NCBI GenBank assembly: GCA_964531285.1
Contig: CAZHDI010000013.1
Coordinates: 1 to 54,047, forward strand
DNA: 54,047 bases
Reading direction: 5' to 3'
Origin: CAZHDI01 sp964531285
Lineage (GTDB): Bacteria > Pseudomonadota > Alphaproteobacteria > JAJFIK01
Of the stretch, positions 16,875-27,200 are shown piece by piece. Each line of letters begins with the position of its first letter. Position 1 is the first letter of the stretch. Both the position numbers and the translations under genes were made by a program. The notes below the pieces were generated by a model that was not told where the DNA came from, did not search any database, and saw only the letters and a program-made list of their open reading frames with translations.

Positions 16875-18974
16875 ATGCACCTGCGATCAATTGTGTTGGC
16901 CGGCGTGGCGGCCGTGGGATTGACGGCTGGCGGGACGATGGGCGCCCAAGCCCAGGACAGTGGTGACGGCGCGACAACGCTCAGCGAGCGGATCACCGTC
17001 ACCGCCCGGAAGCGGGAAGAGAGTATCCAGGACGTTCCGTCCTCGGCAACCGTGCTCACCGGCGACGATCTCGACGCCTTGGCGATTTTCGATACGGTCG
17101 ACCTGATCCGGAACATTCCGAATGCCATCATCGCTTATGGCGGCGGTCCGGAATATCTTAATGACGTTATCCTGCGCGGTGCCGGGGCCGGGCGAACGGG
17201 CGGCGCCGAACCGGCAACGGGGCTTTACCGGAACGGCATTTACGTCGGCAGCGGCAATTACGGCGGACGGCAGTTCAGCCGGATGGATCTCTTCGACGTG
17301 CAGCGCGTGGAAACCTTCCGGGGGCCGCAGGGCGCGGTTTTCGGCCGGAACGCGGTTGGCGGGGCGATCAATGTGATCAGCCGGCGTCCGGGCGATGAAT
17401 TCGGCGGTTTCGTGCGCGCGGCTTACAATACATTCGACCGGTATGAACTGAGCGGTGCGATGGACATCCCGCTTACGGAGGATTTCGCAGTCCGGGCCAG
17501 CGGGTTCTTCATGGAACAGACGGATGGGTTCATCGAGCAGACCTTCCGCGATGAGGCGGGTGATCAGCGTAATGAGTATGGTGCGCGTCTGACGGCGCAG
17601 TATGCGCCCGGCGATCTGTTCGAATGGACCACATTCGTCGAATACTATGACAGCGTGGCGCCGAGTTTTGCCGATTTCGTGTTCCGCGACGGGCTCGATC
17701 CGTTCGAGCGGCCGTTCAACGGTCCGTCCGAGGTCGAGATCGAGCGCATCTCCGTGTCGAGTGAGTTCGTCACGGATTTGAGCTTCGCCGAACTGACCCT
17801 GGTGGGTCTCTATGCCGAACAGGAAGCGGAGCGTGAGGACGATCTCGACTGGTTCCTGAACATCGCCAATGGCGGTCTGGGGTTCTTCGCGGGCGAGACG
17901 TCCGATCAAGAGCGCATCGGCCTTGAGGCCCGGCTTGCCTCGCCGCAAGACGGGCGGCGCCTGTCCTGGCTGGCGGGCGCGGACTATCTCAAGCTCGACG
18001 AGGATCTGGTCACGACGATCGTGACCGCCGGTCCGGCTATCACGCCGTTCAGTGAGTCCTTTGAGTCCGTCTCGGTCTTCGGTCTCGTGGACTATCAGCT
18101 TACTGACCGGCTCGAAGTTGGCGCCGAGTTGCGCGCCACCTATGACGACAAGAGCATCGAGCAGCCGACCCGCGAGCAATCGGAGAGCTTTGAGAATTAC
18201 CAGCCTGCGGTTTCGGCGGTTTATACGCTCAATGACGCCGTCAATCTGTATGCCCGGATCGGCAGTGCGTATCGAGCGGGTGGGTTCAACCGCTCGTTCC
18301 CTGCGGTCGTTCCCGGTGCGGACCAGTATGATGTGGAAAGCACGATCGGCTATGAGGCGGGCTTCAAGTCGATCCTGTTCGATGATGCCCTGCGCTTCAA
18401 TGTCGGTGCGTTCTTCATGCAGACCGAAGATGTGCAGATCGTCACGCGGACACCCGGACAAACCGCGACTTATGTGCAGAATGCCGGCGATGCGAATGTG
18501 TATGGCGTCGAGATCGAAGTGCAGGGCGGTCATGATCTCGATCTGACCGGCGGGCGTGTCGAATACAATCTCGGCGTTGCGGTGTCGGAAGGCCAGTATA
18601 CGGAAGGCGAGGCGGTGCCGTTCGGTGCGGTCGTGCCGGTGGTGATCGAGGACAACACCTTCCCGCGCTTGCGGGATGTGTCCGGCAATTTCACCGGCAC
18701 GTATATTCATCCGCTCTTCGACACCTGGAGCGCCTTCGCGGTGACCAATCTTCAGTTCGAAGCGGGCGGCTTTGAAGACACGTTCAACGCCGATCCGCTG
18801 GCGGATTTCGTGATCGTCGATCTGCGGGCCGGCGTGCGTAATGACTGGCTGGAGATTTCCGCTGTCGGCAAGAACATCACCGACCGCTTCTATATTGTCG
18901 AGCGCTCGGGCGGCGGCCAGATCTATTCGAACCGCCCGGTGGTCTGGGGCGTCGAGGCGCGCCTGACCTATTGA
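16875..18974 (+). CDS. TonB-dependent receptor
   Basis: Outer-membrane beta-barrel for energised uptake of a large or scarce nutrient, 699 aa. A signal peptide ends at AQAQ near residue 27. The TonB-box-like ERITVTARKREES follows, then a plug domain with DVPSSATVLTGDDL, RGAGAGRT and FRGPQGAVFGRNAVGGAINVI, and a barrel with alternating strands to the C-terminal EARLTY. It belongs to the large substrate-unassigned group common in sphingomonads and Hyphomonadales that often takes up hydrophobic or aromatic compounds. GGAGCG precedes the ATG. It is divergent from the TetR gene and likely controlled by it. Ligand is unknown. Confidence 0.93.
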   Translation: MHLRSIVLAGVAAVGLTAGGTMGAQAQDSGDGATTLSERITVTARKREESIQDVPSSATVLTGDDLDALAIFDTVDLIRNIPNAIIAYGGGPEYLNDVILRGAGAGRTGGAEPATGLYRNGIYVGSGNYGGRQFSRMDLFDVQRVETFRGPQGAVFGRNAVGGAINVISRRPGDEFGGFVRAAYNTFDRYELSGAMDIPLTEDFAVRASGFFMEQTDGFIEQTFRDEAGDQRNEYGARLTAQYAPGDLFEWTTFVEYYDSVAPSFADFVFRDGLDPFERPFNGPSEVEIERISVSSEFVTDLSFAELTLVGLYAEQEAEREDDLDWFLNIANGGLGFFAGETSDQERIGLEARLASPQDGRRLSWLAGADYLKLDEDLVTTIVTAGPAITPFSESFESVSVFGLVDYQLTDRLEVGAELRATYDDKSIEQPTREQSESFENYQPAVSAVYTLNDAVNLYARIGSAYRAGGFNRSFPAVVPGADQYDVESTIGYEAGFKSILFDDALRFNVGAFFMQTEDVQIVTRTPGQTATYVQNAGDANVYGVEIEVQGGHDLDLTGGRVEYNLGVAVSEGQYTEGEAVPFGAVVPVVIEDNTFPRLRDVSGNFTGTYIHPLFDTWSAFAVTNLQFEAGGFEDTFNADPLADFVIVDLRAGVRNDWLEISAVGKNITDRFYIVERSGGGQIYSNRPVVWGVEARLTY

Positions 18975-18997
18975 TCAAGACCGTTCATCGCGGTTTG

Positions 18998-19027
18998 AAC
19001 CGGGCGCCGCGACGGCCGCGCCCGGTT
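18998..19027 (+). terminator. Hairpin after TonB receptor gene
   Basis: A perfect 10-bp stem, AACCGGGCGC / GCGCCCGGTT, with a 10-nt loop begins 23 bases after the receptor stop codon. Only two further Ts follow, so it is either a weak Rho-independent terminator or an RNA-stabilising 3' hairpin. Confidence 0.5.
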
Positions 19028-19054
19028 TGCCGCACTGGTGATTGAGTTTGGACC

Positions 19055-19161
19055 CTAGAGCGCATTCAACGTATTCTAGATCATTGAATGCGCTCTATGA
19101 TTTTGTTCTGTCGCGTTTTGGAACCGCAAAACCGCACACACTTTTGCTGAAAACGCTCTAG
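19055..19161. repeat. Palindromic intergenic element (MITE-like)
   Basis: A 107-base element bounded by CTAGAGCG at 19055-19062 and its inverse CGCTCTAG at 19154-19161. Its left arm contains a long hairpin: the 14-mer starting TAGAGCGCATT at 19056-19069 pairs perfectly with 19084-19097. The composition differs from neighbouring coding DNA. Such TAGAGCG-ended palindromes are frequent dispersed intergenic repeats in many alphaproteobacteria. Only one copy is seen in this window, so genome-wide repetition is inferred. Confidence 0.5.
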
Positions 19162-19215
19162 GGCAGCCGTCCAAACGCCGCTTGTTGCCGAAAAACTCTC
19201 CCTTAGGTAGTGTAT

Positions 19216-19229
19216 CCCCCGAATGGGGG
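19216..19229 (+). promoter_or_regulatory. Hairpin over the ribosome binding site of the CHAT gene
   Basis: CCCCC-GAAT-GGGGG forms a short, very stable stem immediately upstream of the chosen ATG at 19237. The GGGGG strand and following CGAG are the only SD-like purines, so folding could limit translation. Whether it acts as a switch is unknown. Confidence 0.3.
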
Positions 19230-19236
19230 CGAGATC

Positions 19237-22200
19237 ATGCATGTCTGGCGGACATTGGCCGGCGCGCTTTTGCTGGTGGGACTGGCCGCGTGCGGCGGAC
19301 CGGCGAGCGGCAATGGCGCACCGCAAGAGAGCGCCGCACCACCATCTGGGAAGGCGGCGACGCCTGTCTCCGTGGGCTCGCTCGCGGACGTGCCGCGCCT
19401 GAGCGCCGAAATCTCGGAGCGGTTTCAGGCGGCGCACTATCTCCAAGCCAGTCAGTCCGCGGAGCAGCTTGTCGCCATTCTGCGGGAGGCATTACCCGCT
19501 GATCACCCGCAGATTGCATCCGGCTTGACGCTTCTCGCCCGGCTTTATGTGCTGCAAGGGCGGACCGTGGACGCCCTGCCGCTATTGCACGAAGCGCTCG
19601 ATAGTCTGCGTGCGTCGGGCCGGGACGACGGGCCGCCGGTCGCGGCCGTTCTGACCGTATGGGCATCGCTTGATCTGGCGGAGCAGCGTTACGGCGAGGC
19701 CGAAGTGCGATACCGGCAAGCCGAAGCGATCTTGCGCCCCGGTTTGCCGGCCACACGGCTGATGTTGGCCACCAGCCTTTTTGACCTTGCCGGACTACAT
19801 CGCATTCAAGGCCGCTACCGTGACGCCGAAGACCGTCACGCGGAGGCGCTGACCCTTCGGCGCAGGGAACCGCAGGCGGATGATCTCGATATTGCCGCAA
19901 GCCTCAATGGATTGGCACTGGCCCTCGCGGCGCAGAACCGCAATGACGAGGCGGAGCCGGCCTTCAACGAGGCCCGGGAGATTTACCGGACCCGGCTTCC
20001 GGAGAACCACCCGAGCATCGCGTCGGTGTTGAACAATCTTGGCGCTCTTTATCAAGCCCAAGGCCGGTTTGACGAGGCCGAGCAGGTCTATGCCGACGCC
20101 CTTGAGATGCGCCGTGCTCTGTCGGAACCGGGCGACGAGGCGGTGGCGCAAAGTCTGAACAATCTGGCCTCTCTCTATTTCGACTGGCGGAAGTTCGGCG
20201 AGGCTGAACGATATTATGACAATGCACTGAGCATCTTGCGGTCATTGCAGCCCGATACGCGTCCCGATATTGCCGCCACGCTCAATAATCTTGCCGAACT
20301 GTACCGGGCCCAGGACCGGTTCACCGAAGCGGAAACCCATTACCGGCAGGCTCTGGACATCATCCGGAGTGCGTATCGGGACGGGCATCCGAATATCGGC
20401 AAGAGCACGCGTAATCTTGCGGAGTTGTTCCGTGACCAGGGTCGCCCCGAGGACGCGGAGCCGCTTTATCGTGAGGCGCTGGCGATCTTCGACGCGACTC
20501 TGTCCGGCGGTCATCCCGACCGTGTTCGGGCCATCTGGAACTATTTTGCGAACCGGGATGCCGGTCCCGTCGAGCAGCCAGCCTCGCAACTGGCCTTGGA
20601 TCTTCTCAACCAGGATCTCAATGACCTCGATAGGGCGTACAAGGACCGGGAGGTCGATCCGGCGCGCCTGACGGATCCGTCGAGCGCTGCTACCCAGGCC
20701 CGCCGTCTTCTCGCGGCGCTGCGTGCCGGTCTGCATGCGGATGATTTGGACTTTCAGATGGGGCCGGACAAGACCGACAGCCGGGCCGCGGCCTTTCGGC
20801 TCGCCCAGGCCTTCGCTGGCTCGGATACGGCCAAGGCCCTGTCGATTGCGATCCGCGATGTCGGAGGCCTCGAAGGGCGGGCGGCGTTAAAGCGGTACGA
20901 TGAGGCGGATCTTACCATCAAGACCCTTGAGACGTCGCTGAGTGCCATGCGTGACAGCCGGAATGGCCATATCCGCGAGGCTGAATATGAAAAGGTCCTG
21001 GAGCGTCTGCTGGAACAAGCCCGGGCAGATTTGAACGCGGCCGCTGAGGATCTGAAGGAGATCGATCCGGATCTGGCGGAACTCGGTGCGCCGCAGGCGC
21101 AGGGACTTGCCGCGGTTCAGGAGGTTTTGCAGCCGCACGAAGCCGTCATCGTGTATTCAATAGCGTCGGCCGATGATGGATTGCTGGCTTTTGTCGTAAC
21201 ACCCGGCTCGGCAGCTGCGGTGCCGCTTGGGATCGATGCGGATGATCTGGCCACCGAGGTTACGGCCTTGAGGGCGGCCTTGACTCTGCCGTCCAATGCT
21301 GGCTGGCTGCTCCAGGACTTCAGTTTCGATGTCGAGCGTGCACACGGCCTGTATAAAACCATTGTGGCGCCGCTTGTCCCGTTCATGGATGCCGCCTCGC
21401 GGCTTCTGATCGTTCCCGATGGAGCCTTGCGAAGCTTGCCGCTTCATGTCTTGCCATCCGATCCCGGATCATCACCCCGGTCGGGGACATGGCAGCGCTA
21501 TGCCGCGGTGCGTTGGCTGGCCGACGATTACGCCATTTCCTCGCTGCCGGCCGTATCCAGCATTGTCAAAGGGCGGGCGGAGGATGCGCGGCCGGCCTCC
21601 GGCGATTGGCCCTTTCTCGGCTTTGGGGATCCTGCTCTTGGCGATCGTCCCGACGCCGTGCCTCAGACCCAAGAGCCCGGAACGGATACCGATTACCGGC
21701 ACCTTGAGGGTCTGGGTGCCGCCTCGCCGACATCCTTGTCGGGCCTCAAGCCCGTGCCGCAAACCCGTCCGCTGCTTGAGGCCGTGGGGGCGGTGCTCGG
21801 CGCCCAGCCACAGGATCTATTTCTCGGTGAGCGCGCTCAGGAAGTCGATCTTTATAATCTGAATGACCGGGATTGGTTGCGCCGTTACCGGATCATCGCC
21901 TTTGCAACCCATGCCCTCATTGCCAATGAGCTCAACGATGTGGACCTCATCGAGCCTGCCATCGTGTTAAGCCCGCCCCGGAATACGCAACCCCGGTCGT
22001 CCAATGACGGATTGTTGCGGGCTAGCGAGGTTGTCGATCTGGCCCTCGATGCGGATCTCGTCATCCTGGCTGCGTGCAATACGGCGGCGCCTGATGGTCG
22101 GCCCGGTGCTCAAACTCTCTCCGGCCTGGCAAAGGCCTTCATCTATGCGCAGGCACGGCGGCTCCTGGTGTCCCATTGGCCGGCGGAGGCCGGGGCGACC

Positions 22201-22362
22201 GCTCTTCTAGTGCCCGCCATGGCTGATCTCATGGCACAAGGCCTTGCGCCTGCTGTCGCGCTCCAGCAGGCGATGGCGGAGGTACGGGCCAATCCGGACC
22301 GGCCGGAACTGGCTCATCCGGCGCTTTGGGCGCCATTCGTAATTGTTGGCGATGGAAACTAA
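19237..22362 (+). CDS. TPR-CHAT protease lipoprotein
   Basis: A caspase-like cysteine protease of 1041 aa predicted to be exported and lipid-anchored. The start at 19237 gives MHVWRT, a hydrophobic stretch and lipobox LAAC with Cys19 followed by Gly, which favours the outer membrane. About eight or nine kinesin-light-chain-type TPRs (42-residue period, e.g. ASVLNNLGALYQAQGRFDEA) fill roughly residues 60-430, then a helical linker. The C-terminal CHAT domain has the catalytic His892 in AFATHALI and Cys947 in ILAACNTA, and the usual LLVSHWP strand. The alternate GTG start at 19210 would spoil the signal. It lies 29 bases before an exported alpha/beta hydrolase gene, probably one operon. Substrate unknown. 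Confidence 0.9.
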   Translation: MHVWRTLAGALLLVGLAACGGPASGNGAPQESAAPPSGKAATPVSVGSLADVPRLSAEISERFQAAHYLQASQSAEQLVAILREALPADHPQIASGLTLLARLYVLQGRTVDALPLLHEALDSLRASGRDDGPPVAAVLTVWASLDLAEQRYGEAEVRYRQAEAILRPGLPATRLMLATSLFDLAGLHRIQGRYRDAEDRHAEALTLRRREPQADDLDIAASLNGLALALAAQNRNDEAEPAFNEAREIYRTRLPENHPSIASVLNNLGALYQAQGRFDEAEQVYADALEMRRALSEPGDEAVAQSLNNLASLYFDWRKFGEAERYYDNALSILRSLQPDTRPDIAATLNNLAELYRAQDRFTEAETHYRQALDIIRSAYRDGHPNIGKSTRNLAELFRDQGRPEDAEPLYREALAIFDATLSGGHPDRVRAIWNYFANRDAGPVEQPASQLALDLLNQDLNDLDRAYKDREVDPARLTDPSSAATQARRLLAALRAGLHADDLDFQMGPDKTDSRAAAFRLAQAFAGSDTAKALSIAIRDVGGLEGRAALKRYDEADLTIKTLETSLSAMRDSRNGHIREAEYEKVLERLLEQARADLNAAAEDLKEIDPDLAELGAPQAQGLAAVQEVLQPHEAVIVYSIASADDGLLAFVVTPGSAAAVPLGIDADDLATEVTALRAALTLPSNAGWLLQDFSFDVERAHGLYKTIVAPLVPFMDAASRLLIVPDGALRSLPLHVLPSDPGSSPRSGTWQRYAAVRWLADDYAISSLPAVSSIVKGRAEDARPASGDWPFLGFGDPALGDRPDAVPQTQEPGTDTDYRHLEGLGAASPTSLSGLKPVPQTRPLLEAVGAVLGAQPQDLFLGERAQEVDLYNLNDRDWLRRYRIIAFATHALIANELNDVDLIEPAIVLSPPRNTQPRSSNDGLLRASEVVDLALDADLVILAACNTAAPDGRPGAQTLSGLAKAFIYAQARRLLVSHWPAEAGATALLVPAMADLMAQGLAPAVALQQAMAEVRANPDRPELAHPALWAPFVIVGDGN

Positions 22363-22391
22363 ACAGTATTGTCCTGATGGGGAAGATTGTC

Positions 22392-24272
22392 ATGACGAGA
22401 ACCATTCGTTGGCGCCTTGCTGTTTTTCTGGCGATGTTCTGCGGAGTCCTGGTCTCGATCCCAGGGACGGCGCGGGCATCCAGCGAGGTGATCGCGCAGA
22501 TTGTGGCCTTCGATGATGCCCGTACCTCGGGCGAAGTGGAGACAGCGGCCGGTATCGCGGAGAGCCTTTCTGATGCGGATTTTTCCGACGCACCGCTGCC
22601 GGCTTTGGAGGTCCGCGCGTTCCGGGCCGACCTCGCGGCGGCCATGGCGGCCGGTGGCCGGCTGGAAGCGGCGATCCGCCTTCTGACTGATGTGATTGCG
22701 GCAGACAAAGACGCCCTCGCGGCCGCCGGCGCCGAGGACGCCAGCGCCATTCGATCGGGTCTGTCCCAGCGGCTTGAGCAACTGGCGGGGTTTCACCTTC
22801 AAGCGTGCCCGTCCAGTGACGAGAGGCCCGTTCTGGGCTGCGATGCTGAACAGGCTTTGGCCGCATTGAACGAAGCGCGCGCGGTTCAGGCCGATCTGTT
22901 CGGCCCGGAAAACACGCAGCTGCGCTTTATCCTGACCAAGATCGAGCAGTTGCGGGCCCGCTTCGATTTGCCGGCCGATCCAGCCGATCAGGCATTGCTC
23001 GAGGCGTTGAATGCCATCGCGGATGCAGAATTCCGCGCGCTTGAATCTCTGGGCGGTCCGTCTACGCTGCCGCAGACGGATGATTATGAAACCGTCCGGG
23101 TGTTCTTTGGGACCAACCGGCGGGCCACGGGCGATGAGGACCCCGAAGATGCCTTCGACTGGCGGCCCGACAATCTCAGCTATGGATCGGTCACGGTCAC
23201 CGTCCCGAAGGATCGCGTGCTTGGTTCGATCCCCCGTCCGCAGATTTGGGATCTCCGAGGCGCGCGGGACGGTGTGCATATTGTTCTGAAACGGATCGAG
23301 ACGGATGATGACGCCGAGGCCTTTACGGTCCGTTTGAAGCAATCGATCGATTATGGTGCCCGTCAGAGCGAGGACGGTGTATCCGAGGCGTTCATCTATG
23401 TTCATGGTCACGGCGAGACGCTGGCGAGCGCAGCACGCCAAACCGCGCAACTTGCCGTCGATCTTGATATGCGGCATGGCGCCACGTTCTATTCCTGGCC
23501 GTCCGGCATGATGTTGGGCTATGTGACCAGCCACGACAATGTGGCGCCGTCGATCCGGCACCTCAAGAGCTTCATCACCCTAGTCGCCAACCGCTCGGGG
23601 GCGGACCGTGTCCACATCATCGCCCACTCCATGGGCAACCGCCTCCTGCTTTCGGCGTTGGAAGGACTAGCAGAAGACACGCAGAATGCAGATAAACCGC
23701 TTCTCGATGAAGTCATCTGGGCGGCCCCGGACGTGGATGCCGTGCAATTCGCGAGGAGGGTTCAGAATGTTCAAGCGACGTCACTGACCCGCCGCATGAC
23801 GCTCTACAGTTCCGAGCACGACTTGGCGCTGCGGGTGTCCCGGTGGTTGGTCGGTGATCATCCGCGGGCGGGCCAATCGCCGCCGCTGCCGGAAGTCGCA
23901 TCGCGGGTGCAGACCGTCGATACGAGCCTGGTTTCGCGGGGCTTTCTTGGGCATTTTGATTTCAGCACGGGCGCCATCAATGACATGCGGGCGGTGATCT
24001 GGCTGAGCCTCACAACGGGAGACCGCTGTCCATTGGTCAACCGCGAACTCGATGACGGTATCGTCTATTGGGCGGTGGACCGGGCCCGGCCCAATTGCGG
24101 CGCAGAGGAATTCCGCAGGGCGATCAGTGCCATGCGGCTCTATGGCCCCGATGTGGATAACGTCGTCGGGCGCGTGGAAGCCCTGATCGCGGATCATGCC
24201 GGGCCGGAGCCCGATACCGCGGAGAGCTGGCGTCAGGCCTTGGCGATTATCAAGGATCTGGGCGAGCGCTGA
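22392..24272 (+). CDS. Exported alpha/beta hydrolase (DUF900-like)
   Basis: Predicted periplasmic serine hydrolase of 626 aa. The ATG at 22392 has GGGGAAG upstream and begins a signal peptide (MTRTIRWRL, hydrophobic core, GTARASS); upstream in-frame starts would overlap the CHAT gene. Residues 35-220 are helical and unassigned. The catalytic half starts with VRVFFGTNRRATG and YGSVTVTVPKD, hallmarks of the DUF900 group, then FIYVHGHGETLASAA at the oxyanion strand, ATFYSWPSG, and nucleophile Ser413 in IIAHSMGNRLLL, with EVIWAAPDVDA and a late SRGFLGHFDF region for the Asp and His. Most family members have HGFN where this has HGHG. Partnership with the CHAT lipoprotein is inferred from operon spacing. 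Confidence 0.87.
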   Translation: MTRTIRWRLAVFLAMFCGVLVSIPGTARASSEVIAQIVAFDDARTSGEVETAAGIAESLSDADFSDAPLPALEVRAFRADLAAAMAAGGRLEAAIRLLTDVIAADKDALAAAGAEDASAIRSGLSQRLEQLAGFHLQACPSSDERPVLGCDAEQALAALNEARAVQADLFGPENTQLRFILTKIEQLRARFDLPADPADQALLEALNAIADAEFRALESLGGPSTLPQTDDYETVRVFFGTNRRATGDEDPEDAFDWRPDNLSYGSVTVTVPKDRVLGSIPRPQIWDLRGARDGVHIVLKRIETDDDAEAFTVRLKQSIDYGARQSEDGVSEAFIYVHGHGETLASAARQTAQLAVDLDMRHGATFYSWPSGMMLGYVTSHDNVAPSIRHLKSFITLVANRSGADRVHIIAHSMGNRLLLSALEGLAEDTQNADKPLLDEVIWAAPDVDAVQFARRVQNVQATSLTRRMTLYSSEHDLALRVSRWLVGDHPRAGQSPPLPEVASRVQTVDTSLVSRGFLGHFDFSTGAINDMRAVIWLSLTTGDRCPLVNRELDDGIVYWAVDRARPNCGAEEFRRAISAMRLYGPDVDNVVGRVEALIADHAGPEPDTAESWRQALAIIKDLGER

Positions 24273-24299
24273 GCGAGCGAGGCGGCCTCTTCGGCACTC

Positions 24300-27200
24300 T
24301 CACAGGAGAAGGAAGGAGAGGCTGCCGTCGTCGTCGATGACCTTGGTCAGATATTCCATCCGCTCACCGATGGCCGTGTCGGCCCCACTGCCGGATAGAT
24401 AATTCCACAAGGCATCGGACAGGCTGGTGTCGTCCGCCTGCCAGGCGTCCAGCGCGGCCATGAGATCGTTTGCCTCTCCGGCCGATCCCGTGCCCGCCAG
24501 GTCCGCAAGGCCGTTGGTGAGCGGACTGTCATTGGTCAATCCCGATGTGCTGATGGGCCGCCCGGTAATCGTGATTTCATCAATGAACAGGCTGTCGAAA
24601 TCGCCGTCGAGCAGTGGGCTCAGCATGATGTGGAGCCCATCGGCGGGAACGCCGGTCAAACCGATAAAGTCGTCAAGTGGGATCGAGACGAACTGCCAAT
24701 TCGCCGTCCCATTATCCGCCGACGTGAAGCTCTCCATTTCGAAGCCGATAATGTCATAAGCGACCTGGGCGGCTGGCGCGCTGGCTGTACCGAGAAACAC
24801 TTCGAATTTGTCGCCATTGGTCACGGTGGTGCCGGTATACGTGCCTTCCGGAGCAAGCCAGTAGTAGAAGGTCAAAAAGCGATCCGTAAAGCCCGACAGG
24901 TTGACCGTCTCCAACCGGAGGTCAAGGAACCCGTCCGTATCGTTCATAATAAAGTATTTCTGGTCTGCGATGCTGATCGGAACGCCGAATGGGTTCACAT
25001 CCGGTGCATTCGCACCGCTGAAGCCGCCCACTCCGATGTCATCGTCAATTTCGTCATTTGTGACCGGGCCGATCACGTCCTTTCGGGTCCAGCGTGTCGC
25101 AAAGTCGAGACCCGGTCCGCCCTGGTTCTTCGACCCGGCATTGGTCAGTTCTGAACTGGTGGTAAACCGATCCGTTGTAATGGGATCGTGCGGCAGATCA
25201 TCGAAATTCTGGGCATAGATGACTTGGCCGGTGGCCGGATCCGGCGCGGGAGCATCGATGGCGAGCGTGTAGGAAGGATTGCCCGCACCGCCGGCTCCGA
25301 CCACTTCCAGATAATAGGTTCCGGCGCTTCGGCCGTTCAACGATACGGATTCGGAGTTTCCGCTTCCCGTTGAGGAGGACAGGATAAATCCCTGACTGTC
25401 ATAAAGGAACAGGTCGAGATTGCCGTTGGCGTTGGTGAATGCGATGGACGCCGTGTCGAATACGCTGCCGGTACCTTGGGTCTGGAACCGGAACCAGTCG
25501 GACTCATTGCTGCGCAGCACGGGATCGGTGCGCAGGAAATCGCTGGTCAGGACGCCAAGATCCGCCGCTGTGGCAAATGTATCATTTTCCTCAAACGGAT
25601 CATCGGGCGTTGGAGCCACCGGCTCGCCCTGGAGCGTGAGGCTATAGGCCGGATTGGGGCCGCCAAAGACCCGGGCATAGTAGATGCCGCTGGGGAACGG
25701 GGTGAGGTCAACGGCTTCGCTGGATCCGGATGTGCGCGAGTCGGCAAGGACGATATTGCTGGCGCTGCGGACCTCGAGGTCGAGATCACCCCCGTTACCA
25801 TCGAAATCGATCCGGATGCTGCGCGATGCCGACTCGATGTCCGGAATTTCAAAGCGGTACCAGTCTTCGTCGGCGGCCTCGGCCGTCAGATTCGCATAGG
25901 TCACCGAGTCATTCACGAGCGGCGCCAACAGGGCAGCATTGGCGAATCCATCATTGTCCTCGAACCCGTCGGCCAGAATGTCGGGCCCTGTAATCGTCAT
26001 CGTATAGTCGGGATTGTCCACCGTTTCATCGGTACCGGAGACCTGGACATAATAAATGCCCGGCGCCCGGCCAAAGAGCGAGACTTCCTCCACATTGCCT
26101 TGACCACGGGACTGCCGCAGGATCGTACCGCTGTCATCGAAGAGCGTGAGATCGAGATCGCCATCGGCATTGAGGAACTCGATGCGCACCGAGTCCGTGA
26201 CGCTGCCAGTATCCACGATCTCGAAGCGGTACCAGTCGGTGTCGCCCGCTTCGATGGTAAGATTGCGATCGGTCCGGACGCCTTCGACAAGGCCCAGATT
26301 GGCGGCCGTTTGGAACGTATCGTTACCGGCACCGGCCTCGAAAATGTCCGGTTCAATCACAATGGGGGCCGGCGTGGTGAAGTCGATACGGTAGGACGGG
26401 TTCGCGGCGCCATCGAGCCCGGATATCTTGAGCACGTAAGTCCCCGCCGCCAACCCGTCGAGAGAAAGAATCTCCATATCTTCGGTACCAGCGGATTGCA
26501 CCACCGATATGCCGCTGGCGGTCAATAACTCGGCATTGATATCGCCCCGGGCATGGTCGAACAGCACCCGGATGTCTTCGCCCGCCGATCCGTCGGCTTC
26601 GAGATCGAAGCGGTACCAGTCTTCGTTGTTGGGTTCGAGTGTCAAGCCATCAAAGATCGTCCGCACACCGCCGGCTATGGTCAGCGTCGCTGCGCTATTG
26701 AAGCTATCGTTCGGTTCGAACCGGTCCGGTGCGATAGCCGGCGGGTCGATCGTCAGCGTGTAATTGGGGTTGCCGGCATTGTTAAAGCCTTCAACCAGGA
26801 TGTAGTAGACCCCGGCGGGCCGGTTGAGAAGCGAGATGGTTTCGACATCGCTTGTCTGGGTAGTCCTGGCAAGGCGCGATCCGGCCTCATTAAACAGAAA
26901 GAGATCCAGATCGCCGTTGCTGTTCTGAAAGGCGATTTGAACAGCGTTGCCCGCTTGTCCGGTACCGATCGTTTCAAACCGGAACCAGTCGTCATTACCC
27001 GGAAGAACGACGAGGTCGGAAAAACGGATCTCTTCCGAAATGATGCCCAGATCGCTTGCTTGTTCCAGCGTATCGTTGGGCTCGAATGAATCATCATCCG
27101 GCGGAGGACTGGGCACCGTGAAGGTCATGGCATAGTCGGGGCTGACGGCTCCCTTCACCCCGCGAACGCCCAGAATGTAGGCGCCAGCATCCAGCCCCTC

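Noticed and set aside
16638..16880. N-terminal extension of the TetR protein to 16880
   Set aside because: It would overlap the divergent receptor start and cover the motif-rich promoter gap; TetR proteins start just before the HTH.
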